Positions 34,123-42,112 of a stretch of 64,000 nucleotides of DNA are shown here, piece after piece. The stretch's first letter is position 1. Every line of letters starts with the position of its first letter. The notes under the pieces are model-generated. The model saw only the letters and a program-made list of their open reading frames with translations, was not told where the DNA came from and made no database searches. The translations under genes and the position numbers were made by a program. Location of the stretch: positions 620,001 through 684,000 of the forward strand of contig KQ964256.1 in assembly GCA_001566295.1 (NCBI GenBank), in the 5' to 3' direction. The stretch is from Microdochium bolleyi (lineage: Eukaryota; Ascomycota; Sordariomycetes; Xylariales; Microdochiaceae).

Positions 34123-35383
34123 GGTCAACTTTCGGCTCTCTTGCGATGAAGCTCATCCTTGTTTGTCGTATCATCACCCACTATTCTGGCAGCACTGCTT
34201 CGGCTGTGCGGTGGATTCAGCAAGGAGCATGGCGTTTGGTGCGGTTCAGTGGTTGGGAGATATACCCATTTGTATGGTTCGCCGGTTAGGCATTTCGAGA
34301 GCCTAAAACTACGGGCGTTGTGGGAGTCATGTATGACCAATGATGGCGAGAGACATTGAGCATACCTGCAGCTCCTGTGAGTGCTGCTAGATGCTGAATG
34401 AAGAAGTGGTGCAGGACACAAGCCCAAAGGGTCGTTACTCACCCCTTGGACTGTCTTCTCTCGCTTCGGGCGTTTTATGTCTAGCGAGTGCGGACAGGAC
34501 ATGATTCTCAGGCCTATGCAGGCCTTATTTGGCAGCATGTACAATTAGCCTCATGTTGCTTTATTGATTAGAATTCCCCCGTATATCACGCTAGCTTGGT
34601 CGTGCTGCTCTCAATTATAATGCATCATACATTTGATGTCGAGCGGTAGTTTTTCATAAATGTCTGGTGTCTGGGAAGGATTTCTGTGAAGGAATGCAGA
34701 TAGGTCATGTGTGGATTAATGCCAGCATTGTCCGTCCGTCTGTCCGCAGATCCCATCACCTGACTTGAGGAATAGTAATTATTAATCATGAATAACCTCT
34801 GTTCGGCAAGATCCCTGGTTACTATGATACAACATCATTGTATCACATACTTACTCAACAAATTTATGATCAGATATAAAAAGAAATAGACCCAGGACTG
34901 TGCCAGAGTGTCACTGGGACATGTAGTTCATAGTCAGAGCCAGATTGTTCAGCGAGGCCATTATCGGCGTGAAGAACGGCCCTGCAAAGCTAGCGCATAG
35001 CAGCCGGGGTCGTGTGGCGGCGCCGAAAGGGTTTGTTGGCACCCAACTCACAATTACCCAGTGACTTGTCCTAGAATATTCAGAGATCCAGTGAGCTGTA
35101 ATATTGATGTCTGGAATGCGGAACAATTCATGCTTTCGGAATCCTAAATATAGTCCTTTGTTTCTTTTTCGAGCATGAGGGTATCACATAGCACGTCGAT
35201 CTTCCCGGCACACTTCGGAATGCATTCATCCAGATTCGTATCATATCTAGTCGTGTTGAAATGCGACAAGACCCCAAGTTGTGATTTCAATCGTGCCATC
35301 GCCAAGCAATACAACGCCTTGTTTTTGCCTCCTGCATGTGTCTTCTGTCTGTTTTGTTGTTGACCATTTCTCGCCAGTGTAAA
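34123..35383. other. Convergent intergenic region, partly AT-rich
   Basis: Lies between the 3' ends of the Zn2Cys6 gene (+) and PdxS (-). The part from about 34550 to 34900 is distinctly AT-rich. No gene or repeat structure is recognised. Confidence 0.45.
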
Positions 35384-36340
35384 TCACCAGCCCCTGCCAG
35401 CCAGCTTCTCACCAGCCTTCATGCTGCTGACGCTGATGCCGACCATGGCCTCGCCGAGCCCCTCGCTGCACTCGGCCAGCACCTTTGCGTCCCGGAAGTG
35501 TGTGGTCGCGCGCACGATGGCTTTTGCACGCTTCGCGGCGTCGCCGGACTTGAAGATGCCACTGCCGACAAACACGCCGTCACAGCCGAGCTGCATCATG
35601 AGCGCAGCGTCGGCGGGCGTGGCGATGCCACCGGCCGCAAAGTTGACCACGGGCAAGCGGCCCAGCTCGGCCGTCTTCTTGAGCAGAGCGGCGTCGCACT
35701 CGAACTCCCGCGCGAGCGCGCGGATCGCGAGGTCACCGCCGTCCCGCAGCGCCGCAACGGCGCGGGCGATGTCGTCCTTGAGCTGGCGCATGTGCTTGAC
35801 GGCCTCGACGACGTCGCCGGTGCCGGCCTCACCCTTGGTGCGGATCATGGCGGCGCCCTCAGCGATGCGGCGCAGGGCCTCGGGCAGGCCGCGGCAGCCG
35901 CAGACAAAGGGAACGCCAAAGGGAGACTTCTCGACGTGGTAGCGGTCGTCGGCGGGTGTGAGCACCTCGCTTTCGTCGATGTAGTCGACGCCGAGAGCCT
36001 CGAGGATCTGGCACTCGACGAAGTGGCCGATGCGGGCTTTCGCCATGACGGGGATGGTAACGGCGGCTTGGATCTCCTTGATCTTGTGGGGGTCTGACAT
36101 GCGAACGACGCCACCCTCGGCGCGGATATCGGCGGGCACGCGCTCGAGGGCCATGACGGCGCAGGCGCCCGCATCCTCGGCGATGCGAGCCTGCGCGGCG
36201 TCGGTCACGTCCATGATGACGCCGCCCTTGAGCATCTGCGCGAGGCCGGCCTTGACGGTGAACGAGGCCACCGCGGGGGCGGAGGAGGAGGCCGGGGCAG
36301 CGGCAGCCGCGCCGCCTGTGCTACCTGTGTCATTGACCAT
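35384..36340 (-). CDS. SNZ1: Pyridoxal 5'-phosphate synthase, PdxS/SNZ subunit
   Basis: A single exon of 318 residues from ATG 36340 (MVNDTGSTGG). The (beta/alpha)8 synthase core begins at FTVKAGLAQMLKGGVIMDVT. All catalytic landmarks are present: the Asp in GVIMDVTD, the first Schiff-base lysine in PVMAKARIGHF and the second in MIRTKGEAGTG, with the phosphate-binding loops NFAAGGIATPADA and GVFVGSGIFKS. The enzyme makes pyridoxal 5'-phosphate from ribose 5-phosphate, glyceraldehyde 3-phosphate and ammonia, working as a dodecamer with PdxT, which supplies the ammonia. The Ala/Ser-rich 25-residue N-terminal extension is typical of fungal forms. The equivalent genes are pyroA in Aspergillus and SNZ in yeast. 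The partner gene lies directly upstream in the opposite direction. Confidence 0.96.
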   Translation of the reverse strand: MVNDTGSTGGAAAAAPASSSAPAVASFTVKAGLAQMLKGGVIMDVTDAAQARIAEDAGACAVMALERVPADIRAEGGVVRMSDPHKIKEIQAAVTIPVMAKARIGHFVECQILEALGVDYIDESEVLTPADDRYHVEKSPFGVPFVCGCRGLPEALRRIAEGAAMIRTKGEAGTGDVVEAVKHMRQLKDDIARAVAALRDGGDLAIRALAREFECDAALLKKTAELGRLPVVNFAAGGIATPADAALMMQLGCDGVFVGSGIFKSGDAAKRAKAIVRATTHFRDAKVLAECSEGLGEAMVGISVSSMKAGEKLAGRGW

Positions 36341-36514
36341 TGTGATTGATAATGCCGACGTCGTCGTCTCGAGGGATGGTGGTGGATTGTAAGTGGTCGG
36401 ACGGGGAAGATGTCGGAAGCAGTCACAGCAAGGGAACAGGAGGAAAGAGGATGGAAGATGGCAGCGAGTGCGGAAGACTGTGGAAGAGATCTTTGCCAAG
36501 CCAAGCCTTGGGTG

Positions 36515-36528
36515 TTTTTTTTTTTTTT
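36515..36528 (+). repeat. Poly-T run of 14
   Basis: Fourteen T residues lie about 175 bp upstream of the PdxS start codon, reading as poly-A on the PdxS sense strand. Poly(dA:dT) tracts are common nucleosome-excluding elements in fungal promoters; that role here is inferred. Confidence 0.85.
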
Positions 36529-36662
36529 GAGTTACTTGAAAATAACCTCCTCCGGGCCTAGGTACTGCGGGGTGTGTGCGACTTTGTATGGCGGTGTCGT
36601 GTGTGAGAACCGGAGCACCATGACATACAACAATTACGGCCCGGACTACTGGTTCAATCGTC

Positions 36663-36669
36663 TGAGTCA
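36663..36669 (+). promoter_or_regulatory. Candidate Gcn4/CPC1 site (TGAGTCA)
   Basis: A perfect copy of the heptamer bound by the bZIP general amino-acid control factors Gcn4 (yeast) and CPC1/CpcA (filamentous fungi) lies 323 bp upstream of PdxS and about 850 bp upstream of PdxT. Yeast SNZ1 is a known Gcn4 target. Roughly 0.14 copies are expected by chance in a region of this size, so the match is suggestive only. Confidence 0.4.
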
Positions 36670-37521
36670 CATCCTCACTGGTAAAGGCTTGGCCGCCGTT
36701 GTCCGCGGCACTCGACAGTGGTGACGCCGCGGGGGGCTGTGAAGGACGACGCGGGGCTCAGTGCCACATTGAGCAGTCGCACGCGGTGGGAGAAGGGTGT
36801 TCGCGAAGCAGACGGACAAGCGTCCATGGCATGGATGCAAGATCGCGGGCGTCATGACCAAGTACCGGTGGGGTCCTGGCTACGTGGCTCGGGACCCGGG
36901 CGGGCCGGGCTTCTGCATGTGGAACGAGGTCTGCGGAGATTCCCGCACGCCGAGAGTACCTGGCAGGTACGCGGTGCAAGCGGCCAAGGGCCCATCCAGG
37001 CATGGCAGCACCAGGGCGAGCAGGGCCGCCGACGTCGGGGTCGGGGTCGGGGCGTATGGTCTAGAACCCCCCGAGCGATGGCCACAGCCCTGGAGCATTG
37101 GAACCCCAGGATCAATCGGAGTGCACAGAGGGCAGCACTACAGTGCGTCGGAGCCGTGGCCGTAGGGCGTGAGAGCGCGTGAGAAGGGGGGACCAAGGTT
37201 TGGCGCCACAGGGTCTTGGAAAAGGGTCTTTGGTCCAGGGCGCCGAGGGAAAGCGCGCACACCCTCGCTTCTCCGGCCAAAGTGGCCCCTTGGACCTGCC
37301 CTTTCCTCTCTGGCTCCGTCTGCCCGGTTGCGTAGCACCGGCGCTGCGTCTGCGACAACGGCCCTCCCATGTGTCATGCTCCACAGTTGCCCGGCGCTGA
37401 TTAATCCCGGCCACACAGCTCGGCCACCCTTCCTCCATCTCGGCACGTCAACCACCACTCTTCAACTGCCCAACCTGCCACAGGCGAGCCTACAGACTCT
37501 GTTGTCTGTCTCTCCCGTAGC

Positions 37522-38496
37522 ATGCGAGTCCTGAACGTTGGTGTCCTGGCGCTGCAGGGAGGCTTCGCCGAGCACCTGGCCTCCCTGCAGCGCGCGGCCG
37601 CAAGGCGAGCAGAGGCCCTCCGTGGCGGGGCCGAGTCGGCTGCTTCCGGTCCCGGCTCCGCCCCCGGGTCATCATCATCATCACCACCACCACCATCCAA
37701 CCTCGACAGGCCCGTCCAGTTCTCATTTATCGAGGTCCGCACCCCGGAGCAGCTCGCCCTCTGCGCCGCCCTCGTCATTCCCGGTGGTGAGAGCACCACC
37801 TTGTCCCTCGTGGCGGCCCAGTCTGGCCTGCTCGAACCGCTTCGTGACTTTGTCAAGTACGTCATTCGCGCTCCCATGCCCGTGAACGTATTTCCAGCAC
37901 GGTCAAGGAAAAAACCCTCACAGTGTGCTGACATGGAACCGTCTTACAGAAAGTCCAAGAGACCGACCTGGGGCACCTGTGCCGGCCTCATCCTGCTCAG
38001 CGAGGAGGCCAGCTCCACCAAGAGAGGCGGACAGGAGCTCGTCGGCGGCCTGAACGTCCGGGTCCATCGTAATCACTTCGGGCGGCAGATCGAGAGTTTT
38101 GTTACCGACCTCAAACTGCCGTTCCTGAACACGGACGGAGCTTGCGAAGAGCCACCGTTCCCGGCAGTCTTCATCAGAGCCCCGGTTGTCGAAAGCCTGC
38201 TTTTCGATATGTCGACGCTGAAGCAAGTATCTGGAGAGACAAAGGCTTTGCCGGATGTAGAGATCCTAGCCGTATTGCCCGGACGTCACGCAAATAACGA
38301 GAAGAAAGCGATCCTACAGCGAGATGGTGGCCTGGATGAGAATGTGTCGGTACCCAACGAGGGCCCCGGCGACATCGTAGCTCTCCGCCAGGGCAATGTC
38401 TTCGGCATGAGCTTCCACCCGGAACTCACAGAGGACGTTCGGATCCACATGTGGTGGCTCGACCAGGTCGCCAAGGCTGTGTCACAGGAGTCATGA
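37522..38496 (+). CDS. SNO1: Pyridoxal 5'-phosphate synthase glutaminase, PdxT/SNO subunit
   Basis: Two predicted exons: 37522-37856 and 37950-38496, giving 293 residues. This is a class I glutamine amidotransferase of the PdxT type: VGVLALQGGFAEHL at the N-terminus, the oxyanion-strand motif LVIPGGESTTL, the nucleophile Cys in WGTCAGLILL, and the His-x-Glu pair in GMSFHPELTED near the end. It hydrolyses glutamine and passes ammonia to PdxS. Compared with bacterial PdxT (about 190-200 residues) it has a low-complexity Ala/Gly/Ser/Pro insertion around residues 30-60, plus further insertions before the His-Glu motif, as other fungal Sno proteins do. The 93-bp intron sits right before the nucleophile segment, is in frame and has no stop, so a retained form would carry 31 extra residues near the active site. 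Confidence 0.94.
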   Translation: MRVLNVGVLALQGGFAEHLASLQRAAARRAEALRGGAESAASGPGSAPGSSSSSPPPPSNLDRPVQFSFIEVRTPEQLALCAALVIPGGESTTLSLVAAQSGLLEPLRDFVKYVIRAPMPVNVFPARSRKKPSQCADMEPSYRKSKRPTWGTCAGLILLSEEASSTKRGGQELVGGLNVRVHRNHFGRQIESFVTDLKLPFLNTDGACEEPPFPAVFIRAPVVESLLFDMSTLKQVSGETKALPDVEILAVLPGRHANNEKKAILQRDGGLDENVSVPNEGPGDIVALRQGNVFGMSFHPELTEDVRIHMWWLDQVAKAVSQES

Positions 38497-38667
38497 GATG
38501 TGCAGCCACGGGATGGGAAAGAAAGGGCATGATAAACATAGATCAGAAAACCATAGATAATTATATACTCTTTTTTAGCACATCGATGCCTCAAGTCAAT
38601 GCTGTTGCAGTCTACCAGTGTACAAACTTCTAGGGTCATCAATTGAGTCCAGCGAAGACTTGGTGTC
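38497..38667. other. Convergent spacer PdxT/GDSL esterase
   Basis: A 171-bp spacer between the 3' ends of two convergent genes, AT-rich near 38530-38580, which suits polyadenylation. No gene is seen. Confidence 0.5.
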
Positions 38668-39553
38668 TCAGGCAGGTTGGCCAGCCCAGATCAGATCGCT
38701 CATGGTCCGATTCTTAGCAAACACGCACTCCAGCTCAGGCAGCGCACGAGTCACAAGATCGGTCACCATTCTCCCAAACACCTTCTCGCCCCACGAGTTG
38801 AGATGCGTGTTGTCCGTGGGACTGTCCGGCCCGTTGTACACGTGTGCCGCGGCCTCTCCGATGACGTTGATATAGTCCAGACTGGCCCTGTTAAGGTTGA
38901 TAAAGGGCGACCCGGTCTCGTCGGCGGCGACCTGGGCGGCCATGCGCTCGTTGGCGAGGGAATCGGTGGCGTTGTGTTCACTCTCAAAGTTGCGTCTGGT
39001 CAGGGATGAAACCAGCATCTGATAAAAGTGATCAAAAATTAGATGTGGCATCAAGGCGTAAGCATTGGTGGACAGGCTTACAGGCTTGCCGCCGAGTTCC
39101 TGAACGACATTTGCGAATCGGATCAGATTGGCCTGATACACTTCGAAGGTCACATTGTTCTTGGGTTTCTGGTCATTGTGACCAAACTGAGATTTACACA
39201 GTCGGCCGTGTTAGCCCTATTTGTATGACAATGTCCAAGGCAACTATAATGGTTATGTTGGGGCCGGGCGTACATACACTGATTGTGACATAGCAGTCAA
39301 ACTTGTCGGCGTTGTCGGCGACTAGTGTAGTGATTTTCTCCCAGTACCCGCCTGCTTCGAAAGAGGCCGTTGTGGCACCGCTTTTGGCGACGTTGACACC
39401 CCAGGATGGTTCAATGAGAGTGGCGAGGAATCCGTCGCCCCACCCGCCATCGACGGCGGTGGTTGAGTCGCCGGCAAGGAAGAATGCCGGTGTCTTGGCC
39501 GTGACTGCCGAAGGCACCGTAAGGGCTAGGAAGGAAAGCAGACTACGATGCAT
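38668..39553 (-). CDS. Secreted GDSL/SGNH esterase, rhamnogalacturonan acetylesterase-like (CE12)
   Basis: Three predicted exons on the minus strand: 39553-39278, 39186-39082 and 39018-38668, giving 243 residues, the normal size for the family. A signal peptide (MHRSLLSFLALTVPSAVTA) is followed by block I AGDSTTA with the catalytic Ser30. Block III is FGHNDQKP (residues 93-100), rebuilt exactly by the first splice. The catalytic Asp and His are in the SPTDNTHLN motif (D196, H199). Fungal members remove acetyl groups from rhamnogalacturonan in pectin, acting outside the cell. The second intron (63 bp) is in frame and stop-free. A TATA-like element lies about 120 bp upstream of the start. Another acetyl-ester substrate cannot be excluded. 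Confidence 0.9.
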
Positions 39554-40319
39554 TTCGGTGTACTAGCTCGTTTCTGCAAAGATTGCTAGTTTGTGGTGAT
39601 TGTCGTTGCTTACTGTTCGATCGTCAGACCAATGGCTTCAGTCATCTGAGCAAGTAGGCCAGGACGGACTCATATATAAGATGGTATGTGCCATGCTTCT
39701 GCATTGTCCGCGGGAACAGCCGCGTGGGGTCCAGCAGCGAGCGGGAGCAAAGTCACTGTTGCTCATCTCAACACCGCTCCAGTCTGCGGGGTTGCAACCC
39801 GGGGTTCGTGAGAGCTGGTGCCGAGATGCTTGAGGGACCCTGGTCACGGCAGTGCAATGCCTTTGGTGGAAAGTGTGTGGGGGATGCAGATCTTGAAGTA
39901 GAGTTGCATCGTTGCATCGAACTGATGTGGGCACTCTCGGAATGACGGGTGGCGCGTTATTCTAGAGGTGTGAGCCCTTCATAGCAACTATCAGATCATT
40001 GCCCATGCCTGCCCGTCACTCGTGGGCTGTGGTCGAATAAGGAGCACTATGTTACCTTCCCAGCTGGGAAATAGTCTGCTGAACTCCGCAGATGTGATTG
40101 GTGGTCTTTCTCAATACGATTCGGTCACGAGCGAACCAGGTTAGCTGAGTCGACCACGTTGCGATCGCCGGCGATTTATGTGCCAGCCACAAGAAGACAC
40201 AATGATGCACTGAAATTTGCACAACATGGTGCACTTAAGCAAGTTGGTGTTCAAGTTAAATTATGCTGGCTCCCAGGAAATAACTGTACACATCATTGGG
40301 GTGACGTTGTGCTTTCTGA
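39554..40319. other. Upstream region of the GDSL esterase
   Basis: Two minus-strand genes flank this 766-bp stretch. It holds the esterase promoter, including the TATA-like site, and the 3' flank of the Q-rich protein gene. No other gene is seen. Confidence 0.45.
39672..39680 (-). promoter_or_regulatory. TATA-like element of the GDSL esterase gene
   Basis: On the minus strand the sequence reads CTTATATATG, about 120 bp upstream of the predicted ATG at 39553. That distance and sequence fit a TATA box. Confidence 0.5.
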
Positions 40320-41189
40320 TTACAACAGCACTCTCCATCGCCAGCCCTTGAGCACCTTGACATCCTGCTCATCCAGCACTTCAATCCCACCTTCAACCTT
40401 GGCGGCCAGCCGCTTGAGCCGCTTGGTCATGGTTCTAGCCACACGGATTGTAACTTCGTTCTGGAACACGTAGAGCACCGCACCTACGAATAAGGTCATC
40501 TGGGCCAGGAAGCTCGTCTTACTGCCGGGGGTCACCGAATCTCTTATCCGCTCGAGCAGCGATCTGGTCTTGCTGAAGGCGTACTCGGTGTCATTGGCCT
40601 CGTGATCCTCCTCTGTTCGCCGGAATATCTTGCGGACAGCGGGGATGAAGGAGGCAATGAGGACGCCGAAGACCCATTTGCGGAGGCGGCGGGCCTCTGC
40701 AGCCTTGGCGACGGCCGAGATCTCCCTTCGCAGGAGGTAGAGGTCGCTCAGGGCCACGTCATGGTAGGCCCGGATCTTGTGGATGTTGTCCGAGGCGGCA
40801 CTGCCCGGGCCAGCAGCCGAGAAGGAGGTGGACAGGGGGAACTGATCGCGGACATTGATGAGCTCCTGGAGAGACAGCTCGGCCGCCAGTCTGACGGACT
40901 TGAGCGAGGTGCCCTCAAAGGGCGTCGAGGTCGCTGGGGTGAGTCCGGCAGGCCCGGTAGCCTCGATTACGGACTGGGCCGAATGGCCGGGAACGCCGGT
41001 GGATGCGAGGCGGCCGGCCATTGCAGGCCGCCCTTGAGCGTCGGTCGGCCATGGCTGTTGTTGCTGCTGTTGCTGCTGTTGCTGCGGAGGTTGCTGTTGG
41101 TATGGCTCAAGAGGCGGCGGGAAGAAAGACGCGGGTGCTTGTGAATAGCCGCCAGGGTGGACTGGGGCGGGTGAGTACGCCGTCGCCAT
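40320..41189 (-). CDS. Unrecognised Q-rich protein with two hydrophobic segments
   Basis: A single exon of 289 codons from ATG 41189. I do not recognise the family. The first 60 residues are rich in Pro, Ala and Tyr and contain a run of about ten glutamines (CAG/CAA codons, 41050-41100). The middle part is helical, with regular heptad-like Leu spacing (LAAELSLQELINVRDQF, DVALSDLYLLRREISAV). Two hydrophobic stretches follow, KWVFGVLIASFIPAVRKIF and FLAQMTLFVGAVLYVFQ, each long enough to enter a membrane. The C-terminus is basic (TMTKRLKRLAAKVEGG). This architecture fits a membrane-anchored organelle or scaffold protein, but no function should be inferred. Codon use resembles that of the neighbours, which supports a real gene. 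Confidence 0.7.
   Translation of the reverse strand: MATAYSPAPVHPGGYSQAPASFFPPPLEPYQQQPPQQQQQQQQQQPWPTDAQGRPAMAGRLASTGVPGHSAQSVIEATGPAGLTPATSTPFEGTSLKSVRLAAELSLQELINVRDQFPLSTSFSAAGPGSAASDNIHKIRAYHDVALSDLYLLRREISAVAKAAEARRLRKWVFGVLIASFIPAVRKIFRRTEEDHEANDTEYAFSKTRSLLERIRDSVTPGSKTSFLAQMTLFVGAVLYVFQNEVTIRVARTMTKRLKRLAAKVEGGIEVLDEQDVKVLKGWRWRVLL
41050..41100 (-). repeat. Glutamine-coding CAA/CAG microsatellite
   Basis: A run of CTG/TTG triplets on the plus strand encodes the polyglutamine tract of the minus-strand gene at 40320-41189. Coding triplet repeats of this kind often vary in length between isolates. Confidence 0.75.
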
Positions 41190-42112
41190 GGACGCTGTCT
41201 TTGTCTGCGATGGGATGACAAGCTGTGTCGCGGCGTGTGCTCAGTGTTGGCGGAGACTATGGTACCCAGAGCAGCCCAAGTCTCGATGAGAACGACAGGC
41301 CGACTGACTGGGCTGCAGTCGGTGAGAAGCCGTCTCTTCTGGGTGCAAGAGCAGGCATGGTCAGGGCTGTCATTGTCCAAGACGGCACGCGGCTGCAGGT
41401 GCACCTACCATGGCCTTCGCTGCTGGTGGCTGGGATGCGCGGGGTCTGGCATGTTACTGAGTAAGTGCTGGTGCCAATCGGGAGGCTTGTCCATCGCCAG
41501 CAGCTGTGGTCCAGACACCGCGCCCGCAGACCAGTTCCGCTGCCGCTTCGCCGTGGTCAAGGCCTCTGTCACTTGGTCGGTAGGCATGACGCTCGCATTA
41601 TTACCCCAAAAATCGAAGCGACCTTAAAAGTGCAATTACTGGTTCGGTCCTCCGGACGAGGCGGGCTGTGTCACCCAGCATTATTAATGCGGCCTTCAGC
41701 AGTCACTTTGCGAGTCTGCCTTGCGCCCCACTCTGAGCGCCCGCGCCCGGCTATATATTGCAGCGCACCTTCCCCCCCAAACCGACATACCTCTGGCCGT
41801 ACCTCCTCAGACAACCAGAACACCAGACATCAACCGCTTCAGTGGACGTCAGCCAGCATCTGTCGACTTCGTGCTGCTTGCCCTATACGTGCTCTAGCGT
41901 GTGTTACGTGGCTCCTGTCCGTGCCTTGTCCGTGCCTGTGTCCGTATCCTTCTTTGTGCTGCGTGATCAACCTGCCCCAAGTAGTGGACAATACGTAGTC
42001 GCAGTCGAGTTACTGCTGTGTACAATACACTCAAAAGGAATACAGGCGAGCGACCTACCCAAGGCCGAGTCGTGTCCCCATCGTTGTTCGTGTTCCCGTG
42101 CCTGCCGACATC
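41190..42112. promoter_or_regulatory. Divergent promoter region of Q-rich protein and DUF4139 genes
   Basis: These 923 bp separate the start codons of two divergent genes. A TATATAT element at 41752-41758 lies about 360 bp before the DUF4139 start and is followed by C/T-rich DNA. This suits a TATA box with a long 5' leader for the plus-strand gene, although the distance makes that uncertain. No open gene is seen. Confidence 0.4.

Larger units (their letters stand above)
36341..37521. promoter_or_regulatory. Bidirectional promoter region of PdxS and PdxT genes
   Basis: All upstream control DNA of the two pyridoxal-phosphate synthase subunits lies in these 1181 bp. Visible elements are a T14 run at 36515-36528, a TGAGTCA heptamer at 36663-36669 and three GGGG runs spaced by TC at 37037-37052. 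The last 150 bp before PdxT are pyrimidine-rich, as in a fungal leader. Short frames on both strands inside the region look non-coding. Confidence 0.6.

Noticed and set aside
35336..36097. 253-codon plus-strand open frame
   Set aside because: Antisense to PdxS, which is an unmistakable enzyme with all catalytic residues.
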